From Epichloe hybrida (Eukaryota > Ascomycota > Sordariomycetes > Hypocreales > Clavicipitaceae): a DNA stretch of 64,000 bases. The translations under genes and the position numbers were made by a program. This document shows, in pieces, positions 56,498 to 64,000 of this stretch (position 1 is the stretch's first letter; the number at the start of each line of letters is the position of its first letter). The notes under the pieces are model-generated. The model saw only the letters and a list, made by a program, of their open reading frames with translations, was not told the DNA's origin and ran no database searches. The stretch covers positions 1 to 64,000 of the forward strand of contig JAFEKR010000057.1 of assembly GCA_019022495.1 (NCBI GenBank), given 5' to 3'.

Positions 56498-58041
56498 ATG
56501 GCTCGGTCGCTAGTGCAGACAGCGTCGTTGGCAGTCATCGCCCCCCTGGCGCTTTATACCGTGTTTTGGTCGCTTGCCGCCATTCCCTTTTTCCAACGAC
56601 AGTGAGCACTGAGTATTTCCTTGAAGGCGCAAGCGGGGTTCCATTGCATTCTTGGCAATGTGTCTGACGGTTCGACCTCAGCTTCCTGTACGCGCACAAG
56701 TTCAACACCTTGTTTTGGTCGGATGTCAATGAGCCTGAGAGATGGGGATTCGAAAGTAAGTCCGCATCTGTCTTCTTGGCACACGATTTCCATGGCTCGC
56801 GTTCCGCAACACTCATATTCTGGCGAAATCACCTGACACTTCCGTCTCAGAGCATCAGGTAGCTCCCTTCTACCTACATACGCCTGATGACAAGTACATC
56901 TACGCTTGGCATGTCTTGCCCTTACCCCTTTACCATGAACATGAGGTCCAGATCATCAGGGGTGCTTCCTCAGAGGCAGCCCCTCATGATATTACTGCGA
57001 CTGAGTCTTTTCGACTTCTCAAGTCCGATCCTAATGCAAAGCTGATATTGTATTGTAAGTATGACTGTTTGTCTCTCCCAAATCATCTCAAGCTGACCGT
57101 TCGCTCACCCAGTCCATGGGGTGTGTCTTTCTGTGCTTCTCTGCTTCTCGAATTTCTTTAGGAAAGCAATGACTGAAATTGCTGACTTTCGAGCAATAGA
57201 ACGCCGGACATGTGGCTCAGATGTACAGGGCTGACAGCTATCATTCCCTAACGGACATGTCCTCCTATCATGTCATCGCCATCGATTACCGAGGATATGG
57301 CCACTCCACAGGAGTCCCCAATGAGGAGGGTCTCCTTCAGGATGCAGAAACTCTAGTCGAGTGGGCTACAAAGGTAGCAGGCATACCCTCGAGTCGGATT
57401 GTTTTGTTTGGTCACAGTCTCGGCACGGCTGTAGCCAGTGGTGTGGCCGAGCGATATGCGAACAAGGGCATCGAATTTGCAGGCATGGTTCTCGTGGCAG
57501 GGTTCAGTGATCTTTCAAATCTTCTCACCGGCTATCGTATAAGTGGAATCTTCCCTGTCATGGGGCCTTTAGTTGCCTGGCCATCTGCCGTAGAACTTCT
57601 GAAAGGGGCTGTTGTAGACAAGTGGCAGTCGGCTGATCGATTGGCCAGCATTGTCCGCCATACTAAAACGAGGCTGCGGCTTGAGTTGGTCCATTCTTAC
57701 TATGACCAGGATATCCCATGGCAGCATCAAGATTTGCTTTTTCAGGCCGCAGCTAATGCAACAATTGCTGGGCTCTCGCAGCAAGCCTTTGATAAGTTCA
57801 AGAAGGGTATCACGGAAGTGCGACCCGGCAAAGATGGGTTCACTGCTACTGTGAAAGCTAACCCAGATACCGTCATCCGACAAGAATTGGTATTACATGG
57901 TGGTGAGCGTTTCCACGACTCCTTGGCACCGACCAGCGTTTGGAGAGTTTTTGACACACTAACATGATTTTAGGTCATAACCGAATTGTTTCTTCATCGG
58001 CGGTTTTGAGGGCAGTTATGAGGTGTTTTGACGGGAAATGA
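56498..58041 (+). CDS. ABHD12-like membrane alpha/beta hydrolase with an 8-nt exon
   Basis: 386 residues from exons 56498..56601, 56682..56755, 56851..57054, 57113..57120, 57200..57902 and 57974..58041. An N-terminal membrane helix (V-I-A-P-L-A-L-Y-T-V-F-W) precedes the hydrolase fold. The fourth exon is eight bases (TCCATGGG) and supplies F-H-G of the oxyanion motif L-Y-F-H-G-N-A-G-H; without it the frame is lost. Catalytic residues: Ser in L-F-G-H-S-L-G-T-A, Asp in H-S-Y-Y-D-Q-D-I-P, His in L-H-G-G-H-N-R-I-V, which is rebuilt across the last intron. Family members hydrolyse monoacylglycerols and lysophosphatidylserine at the ER; the fungal substrate is inferred only. Confidence 0.88.
57113..57120 (+). 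other. 8-nt microexon of the ABHD12-like gene
   Basis: TCCATGGG flanked by CACCCAG acceptor and GTGTGT donor; introns 57055..57112 and 57121..57199. Phase and the conserved H-G-N motif require it. Confidence 0.8.
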
Positions 58042-58476
58042 ATGCTTTGCCGTTGGTTTTCTCACATTAGGCTAGACTGCCTCTGAAAAAAAAAAAAAAA
58101 AATTGTATGCCTCAGATTAAGTGTTCATGACCATTCTGTTCAAGAGACCAGCTGGCTCCTCAGATGAATGGAATCCCTCAAAGCAGTCCACAGCGCAGCT
58201 GTAGCGGGATGGCAGCGTCGGGCATATGCAGTGCAAGTTTTGAACACAAGAAGGCCACGATGTCGTAGTACCTTGTAGCTTACTAATCTTTCCCAGGCAG
58301 TACATTGTGTGACAGATATTTCCAGAGCTTCAATTCAGATCTTCGACCCCGCAGTCCCTGCCTGGAAACCCCCCACCATCCCGCCACCAACAAAAGAGCT
58401 TGCCCCAGCGTCAAACCAACACCACCTCCCACCTCTTCTCGACGTGCGAGGGCAGAAACCCGTTCCGCGCTGAACC
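58042..58476. other. Intergenic upstream of nmt1
   Basis: Contains an A-run at about 58086-58101. Otherwise nothing but the presumed promoter and leader of the next gene. Confidence 0.5.
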
Positions 58477-60290
58477 ATGCCAACTGAGGAGTCCAAGCCC
58501 GTCGAGCCCGTCGTTGACGAGGACAAGAAAGTCGGCGACGACGCCGCTGAATCCCGAACAGAAGAAGACGAGCCCACGACCACAGAGGGCCCTGCGGGCG
58601 CATCGACGTCGAGCAAAAAAAAGAAGTCCAAGTGCAAGAAGGTCAAGCGGCTCTTGGCGGCCAAGTCGGAACAAGAAAAGCACGACGAAGGCGTCAAGAA
58701 GGCAATTGATGGCCTCTCCTCAGAGCAGGTGAAGGAGCTGGCGTCGCTCAACCCGGGTCTCATGCAGGAAATCGCCACACAATTTGGAACCTCGAATCCC
58801 TCACCAGACCAGGTTGCCACGATGCTCAAGGGCATGAACCTTTCGGAGATCATGACGGGACTGGCAGCCAGTGGCAAGAATGTCAAGGACATGGGTGCTT
58901 ACAAGTTCTGGCAGACGCAGCCGGTGCCCCAGTTTGGCGAGGAGGGCAAGAAGCTTGAGGAGGGCCCGTTGAAGATCCAGACCGTCGAAGAGATCGACAA
59001 GGAGCCGCAACCATTGGTGGCGGGCTTTGACTGGGTGACTGTTGATCTCACTGACGACGGCGAGATGAAGGAGGTGTACGAGTTATTGAACGGGCACTAT
59101 GTCGAAGACGACGAGGCCATGTTCCGCTTCAACTATATCCCTGAAGTGCTCAGATGGTAAGAGGAAGTTGAGAGAGAATCTTCCGATGCTGAAAGTACAA
59201 GAAAACTAAAAAATTTCCTTGACAGGGCCATGATGGCACCGGGCTGGCAACGCAAATACCACATTGGTGTACGAGCCACTGAATCTCGTAAACTAGTAGC
59301 CTTCATCTCCGCAGTACCCGTCAACATTCGCGTCCGCAACAAGACTTTCACCACGTCCGAGGTCAACTTTCTCTGTGTGCACAAGAAGCTGCGCGGGAAG
59401 CGTCTCGCTCCTGTGCTCATCAAGGAGGTCACGCGCATCAGCAATCTTGACGGTGTCTGGCAAGGCTTGTACACGGCGGGCGTCGTGCTGCCCCGTCCTG
59501 TCAGCACATGTAGATACTACCACCGCGCGTTGAACTGGCCCAAGCTGCATGGCTGCGGGTTCAGCCCATTGCCAGCAGGCAGCAAACCACAGTATCAGGT
59601 CCGCAAATACGCCGTGCCGGATGGCACGGCAACCAAGGGCCTGCGCCCAATGCGGGAAACAGACGTGGATGCAGTGGTGTCGTTGTTGACACGCTACCTG
59701 GCGAGGTTCGACATGGCGCCGGAGTTTACCGCCGAAGAGGCCAAACACTGGTTTCTCCCCAAGAAGGATGTCAAGCAAGTAATCTGGTCTTATGTCGTCG
59801 AGGTAATTACCAGCTCTCCCTTCGTGTCAGCTAAACTGGGTCGGTTGTTCTTGCTCTTCTCATGTGCTAATGCGTTCACCAAAAACTGTCACAGGACAAT
59901 AACAAAAACATCACCGACTTCTTCTCTTTCTTCTGCGTCGAATCATCCATCATCAAGAACAATGAAGTCCTCCGCGTTGCCTACCTCTTCTACTACGCCA
60001 CAGAAGCTGGACTCACCACCACCCCTGATAAGCCTGCGCTCAAAGCGAGACTCAATGCCCTTATCCACGATGCCCTCGTTCTAGCCAAGAAGGCCAAACT
60101 GGATGTGTTCAATGCCTTGTCCCTGATGGACAACGGCTTGTTCTTGGAGCAACAAAAGTTTGGCGGGGGCGACGGTCAATTGCACTACTACCTGTTCAAC
60201 TACCGGGCGAATCCGATTGCGGGTGGTGTGAATGCCAAGAATCAGCTTGACCAAGATCACTTGAGTGGCATTGGATTGGTGATTCCGTAG
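58477..60290 (+). CDS. nmt1: Glycylpeptide N-tetradecanoyltransferase (N-myristoyltransferase)
   Basis: 550 residues from exons 58477..59156, 59226..59802 and 59895..60290. It transfers myristate from myristoyl-CoA to N-terminal glycine of target proteins. A charged, lysine-rich N-terminus (ribosome-binding type) with K-K-K-K-S-K precedes the catalytic domain. Signatures seen: [42 protein letters not shown] and the exact family C-terminal style D-F-F-S-F-F and L-H-Y-Y-L-F-N-Y. The catalytic C-terminal carboxylate normally sits on a hydrophobic end, matched here by G-L-V-I-P. Confidence 0.97.
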
Positions 60291-60967
60291 GGAAAGTTGC
60301 GAGGGTGATCAGTCTGCGAAGCCGCGCCAGTAGAGAAAGTAAACCGGCAAAGATGATTGGCTGTGACTAGCCACGCTGGTGTGAGACTCGAAGCCCCGTA
60401 TTCACTTAAGTCGCTGCACGGAGTAATAGAAAACAAAAGTTGGCCAGTCCGAGGAGTCTGTATGTGTGCGGCAGCCTGGCTAGTAATATTCGTCCTTTTT
60501 ATTCACGAATCGTCAATCCAATGCGCTATCTGCCACTTACGGTGGCACAGTAGAGAGAGGTTCGGCAAACGCTGCCACATCGAAAAATCGAAAAATCGAA
60601 AACCCCCGTATTTGCGGTTTAGGATAACTACGCATAATAGATGCACCCAAAATCAAATCTATACATCAATCCTAGAAAGAATAGTATTAAAAATAGTATA
60701 GTATAAAATAAGGCTAAGCTAGTTAGTTAGTTAGGCAGTTGTTTAGTCAGTCAGCAATTCAAGCAAGTCAGTTCAAAAGGCTCCACCCTGGTTACGAGAC
60801 GAACTTTGGTAACCCCGGCAGGCTCTCACCATTCAACATCGTCGAGCTCCAGGCGGCGACAGCTTAAAAACGACAACGTAGCTTCATACGACCTCAAAAT
60901 CCCAGTCGTTGCATGCTGAACTCGATTTGATCGCTCTGCACACCATGCTTGAAAGGTAGACACAGAC
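60291..60967. other. Intergenic with AT-rich debris
   Basis: About 60640-60760 is AT-rich with GTTAGTTAGTTAG tandems and repeated ATAGTAT, resembling decayed (possibly RIP-mutated) repeat DNA. A CACGGAGTAATA motif lies at about 60417. No gene seen. Confidence 0.5.
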
Positions 60968-63628
60968 ATGTGGCCCACGACTCCCTCGGTCGACACCCTC
61001 ACACGGCCACGTGTCGCCGTGGCTGCCGTCTCTGTGGTCGCCGCAGTAAGTCTGGGATACTACGCTTGGCAAATTAGAAACGATGGTGGCCTTCCTCGAG
61101 AAACTCCTAGCAGCGCACCCCGCTTGCATAGAAGCAGTGCCGTTCGTCGCTCGCGTCCCAGAACGGCAACAGAGGATCGGAGCTCCTCCCCATCCGATAC
61201 CCCCGGCGATGAGAATGTCGACTCGACAAACACAAACCTACGAGTGCCCGCGGATGCAGAAACCGTCGTGGACATCGACAATGTCGATGACTGGTGGAAC
61301 GGCACCTCGGACGTCCAGCCTGCGCAACGAGCTGGTCATAATATCGTCAACCTGCTTTTCCGAGTATCCGAGGACAATGCCAGGAGGAATGGATGCGTTC
61401 ACAGAGGATGCCAATGTAACTCATGTGGCATGGTTCCAATACGCGGAGTCCGATATCGATGCGCGAACTGTGCCGACTTTGACCTATGCGAGACTTGCGA
61501 AGCTCAGGGGGTACATATCAAGACTCATGTATTCTACAAGATCAAGGTTCCTGCACCACCGTTCGGCCCAAGACAGATGCAACCAGTGTGGTACACTGGT
61601 GATCCGGACAATTGCCGGCGCAGTCTCCCACGCGGCATACTATCGCGGCTGTCGAAAGATACGGGGTTCGAGCGGCCAGAGCTAGAGGCTTTCTGGGAGC
61701 AATGGACGTACATGGCGAATACGGAATGGCGGGATGATCCAGACGAGTTGTGCGTGGCCATGGATCGCAAGACATTCGAACGTTGTCTGGTCCCGACCGG
61801 GGGCTCTCGACATGCGGCACCAAACCTGATCCACGACCGCATGTTCTCCTTTTACGACTCCAACCATGATGATATCATTGGCTTCTCCGAGTTCTTACAA
61901 GGCTTGTCCTATCGAAAGAGGAAAGACAAGCTGAGAAAGGTGTTTGAGGGGTACGACATTGACGGTGATGGATATGTCAATCGTAGAGACTTCCTACGCA
62001 TGTTCAGAGCTTATTACGTTTTATACAAGCAGATGCACAAGGATATCCTCGATGGGTTGGAGGATCAGCTTCTCGCTAGTACCGAGGCGCAACAGCTAGT
62101 ATCGAGTCGACAACCGCTGAGCAGCCTCTTCGGTCGGGAGGGAAGGATCCCTCCGGGTGATTCGAGTTCACGATTCGAGGGGAAAACGCATCGAAGAAAT
62201 GGCAGTGTCGAAGTGGCCGACGGCTACACGGGAGCATTCACGGACAATCGTGGGGATACGGCGACCAGAGAGGATATCTTGGCCAGTTTGTTTGCCTACG
62301 ACACCGAATCTGGTCCCCGCCGGCTGATGGCGAGGAACGACACGGATACCAACTGGCGCACGGTGCGACGGGTAAGCGGGGGAGACTTGGACAGAGCTTA
62401 CTGGTCGGCTTTGCTGGACCCACCAAGTACTCTAGAGGAAATTCCCAACATCTTCAACACTAATGAAGCGGCGAGTGAGGATGAGGAGGGTGATGGTGAC
62501 GGTGAAGGTGACAGTGACGGGGGTGAGGATGAGGAAGATGACGAGGGAGATGATGCCGAGGCCCCGCAGATTGAGGGATCAGGCCGCACATATAGCGAAT
62601 CGAGAGTTCGAGCCGCAGCGCGAAGCCGCAAACTGGCCCCCAAGCTGGAAAAACAACGTCGAGATATGGCGCGAAAACATCTTCATGACCGATGGAAGAG
62701 ACGTCAGTTCTACCTGGATGAAGAAGAGGGTGGCAGGGCTCCGGATGATTGGGAAAACGATGAAGATATCCTGGCCAACATCAATCGCATGACGGAGGAG
62801 TCCAAATCATCTGACCCGTCACCCTTGACGACTCGCTCGCGGTCCAGCTCCAAAGTTCGATTTGCCGAGGACGCGGATGACCTGGACATTAGATCGAACC
62901 CTTCAACTTCGTCCAGAAGTGTGCCGGAGCGCTGGGGTGGCATGGACGTCCCCGATGCGGAAAGGGATGCCGGCAAGGAAATCCTGTACCAGGTGACCCA
63001 GCAGGCCTTCAACGAACTACTCGACACGATATTCAAAAAGGCCGAGGATCTGGCCATCACAGCGGCAGAAACAGCAGCCGACCGGGAAAAGTACAGGACC
63101 CAGATCGACACCATTGAGCTGCCCGACAATGCCGCCGCCGACTCGAAAGAGTCGAAGGAGCCTGGCGGGAACCCTGCAGGAAGAAAGGCCGTGTCAGGAA
63201 AGTCCTTGGACGACCTGCTAGCTGAGACTGGCTATGCCGTAGTGCCAGACGAGCCACGGAATGCCGTTGAACTCGATGGCCCGGTTGAAATCGTCCACGA
63301 AGGGCATTCGGACGACGGCGACGATGCCGACAGTCACATCATCTACGAACAAGGCGAAGAGGTCGGAGAAGGCGTAGAGGCAGCGGAACGCCGCGATCCA
63401 ACCTTGCCGCAGTTCCGTCCAAACACAGTTGCAGAAGCCAGCGCCAGGTCCACGGGCAAGACGCATCCGCCGCCGCGAACATCACCTTGCACCACTCAAA
63501 GCCCGACGGCGGCAGCACCCGCCACTTTGCACTTTCCCACGTGGCGGAGTGGCGGAATGGCTGGACCGGCATTTGGCCATTTGGCCCTTGACCCGGGAAG
63601 AAGGAAGCTCATGAACAAATCGGTATAG
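60968..63628 (+). CDS. ZZ zinc-finger and EF-hand membrane protein
   Basis: Intronless, 886 residues. One hydrophobic segment near the N-terminus (V-A-V-A-A-V-S-V-V-A-A-V-S-L-G) could anchor it. The ZZ-type zinc finger runs C-Q-C-N-S-C-G-M-V-P then C-A-N-C-A-D-F-D-L-C-E-T-C with the following H-I-K-T-H. Two EF-hands follow: D-S-N-H-D-D-I-I-G-F-S-E-F and D-I-D-G-D-G-Y-V-N-R-R-D-F; both keep acidic positions 1, 3, 5 and the second also a glycine at 6. The second half has acidic and disordered stretches. Calcium sensing and protein binding are the only inferences allowed. The last 50 residues look unlike the rest (Pro/Arg-rich and low complexity), possibly a divergent or truncated C-terminus. 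Confidence 0.88.
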   Translation: MWPTTPSVDTLTRPRVAVAAVSVVAAVSLGYYAWQIRNDGGLPRETPSSAPRLHRSSAVRRSRPRTATEDRSSSPSDTPGDENVDSTNTNLRVPADAETVVDIDNVDDWWNGTSDVQPAQRAGHNIVNLLFRVSEDNARRNGCVHRGCQCNSCGMVPIRGVRYRCANCADFDLCETCEAQGVHIKTHVFYKIKVPAPPFGPRQMQPVWYTGDPDNCRRSLPRGILSRLSKDTGFERPELEAFWEQWTYMANTEWRDDPDELCVAMDRKTFERCLVPTGGSRHAAPNLIHDRMFSFYDSNHDDIIGFSEFLQGLSYRKRKDKLRKVFEGYDIDGDGYVNRRDFLRMFRAYYVLYKQMHKDILDGLEDQLLASTEAQQLVSSRQPLSSLFGREGRIPPGDSSSRFEGKTHRRNGSVEVADGYTGAFTDNRGDTATREDILASLFAYDTESGPRRLMARNDTDTNWRTVRRVSGGDLDRAYWSALLDPPSTLEEIPNIFNTNEAASEDEEGDGDGEGDSDGGEDEEDDEGDDAEAPQIEGSGRTYSESRVRAAARSRKLAPKLEKQRRDMARKHLHDRWKRRQFYLDEEEGGRAPDDWENDEDILANINRMTEESKSSDPSPLTTRSRSSSKVRFAEDADDLDIRSNPSTSSRSVPERWGGMDVPDAERDAGKEILYQVTQQAFNELLDTIFKKAEDLAITAAETAADREKYRTQIDTIELPDNAAADSKESKEPGGNPAGRKAVSGKSLDDLLAETGYAVVPDEPRNAVELDGPVEIVHEGHSDDGDDADSHIIYEQGEEVGEGVEAAERRDPTLPQFRPNTVAEASARSTGKTHPPPRTSPCTTQSPTAAAPATLHFPTWRSGGMAGPAFGHLALDPGRRKLMNKSV

Positions 63629-64000
63629 GGATCAACGCTGCATGGTTTTTGCTCCTACATACATGTATATGTAGCTCAGGCATGAAGCTGATTGGGGCAT
63701 GCATGGGAGTGCTGACTGCCGACCAACTGCTCGATTAGCTGGGGTAGATGCACACAAAAACAAAAAAAGCAGGACAAAAAAAAAAAAGCATTTTCGGTCC
63801 ATATTGCCACACTATATGCCAGAGAAGTTTGTGTAAGTGTAGTTTGTCATAAGGCGCGGCCCTCCGTTCACAAACATTGGACGAGCCGAAGGGGGCCGAC
63901 TGGGCATTGGTGCAGTGCAGTAAGGCATCGAGAGCTGCAGTAGCTGGAACCAGAAGTCGCTGCCCATCGTCAGCACATATGAAGCCGGGTGGGAGAAACG
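63629..64000. other. 3' flank at the right window edge
   Basis: No gene recognised. It contains a CATACATGTATATG palindrome-like stretch and an A-run near 63777-63787. Confidence 0.5.

Overview
The window is nuclear DNA of a filamentous ascomycete (Pezizomycotina, most likely Sordariomycetes and probably Hypocreales; the order is my inference). Short introns of about 55-180 bp with GT..AG ends interrupt most genes. Most proteins are typical fungal versions of conserved eukaryotic proteins, and the accessory part holds a fungal-type non-reducing polyketide synthase. I see no bacterial-style operons, CRISPR arrays or tRNA genes.

Layout. (1) 1-12,141 is accessory. It holds the 3' two thirds of a non-reducing polyketide synthase (AT-PT-ACP-ACP-TE; the 5' end lies outside the window), a frame-broken gene on the minus strand (4.4-5.9 kb), a transposon graveyard with three striking inverted repeats and a retrotransposon gag relic (6.3-8.2 kb), and a secreted GMC oxidoreductase (9.1-11.0 kb). 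(2) 12,142-31,034 is mostly conserved: Snu114 (U5 snRNP GTPase), divergent from acetoacetyl-CoA thiolase (Erg10), a choline/ethanolamine phosphotransferase, a GPI-anchored DUF7707-like cell-surface protein, the PX protein Ypt35, an IQ-motif protein and a Sas4-like chromatin protein. (3) 31,035-46,921 holds TAF2, the Sin3 corepressor, a secreted glutaminyl-cyclase-like M28 protein, the OST subunit Swp1/ribophorin II and an alpha/beta hydrolase, all on the plus strand. (4) 46,922-49,246 is repeat-rich: a 21-22 bp minisatellite, decayed minus-strand coding remnants and an AT-rich stretch. (5) 49,247-64,000 is conserved again: Rcf1 (HIG1), Rtc5 (TLDc), Swc3, an ABHD12-like hydrolase with an 8-nt exon, N-myristoyltransferase and a ZZ/EF-hand membrane protein.

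How genes relate. The polyketide synthase, the broken gene and the GMC oxidoreductase could be a small or decaying secondary-metabolite locus; the sequence shows proximity only. Chromatin and transcription factors are unusually dense (Sas4, TAF2, Sin3, Swc3), but they are separate transcription units.

A point about data quality affects interpretation. Three otherwise intact genes (Erg10, Sas4, the alpha/beta hydrolase at 45.7 kb) each lose their frame by exactly one missing base in a C run or GGC repeat. In each case adding one base makes the total coding length divisible by three and recovers conserved sequence. Uncorrected sequencing indels are the simplest explanation, so the frame-broken gene at 4.4-5.9 kb should be judged with that in mind.

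Exon boundaries below were worked out by hand from splice-site consensus, reading phase and conserved protein motifs. For all multi-exon genes the summed coding lengths were checked to be multiples of three, after allowing for the stated single-base losses.
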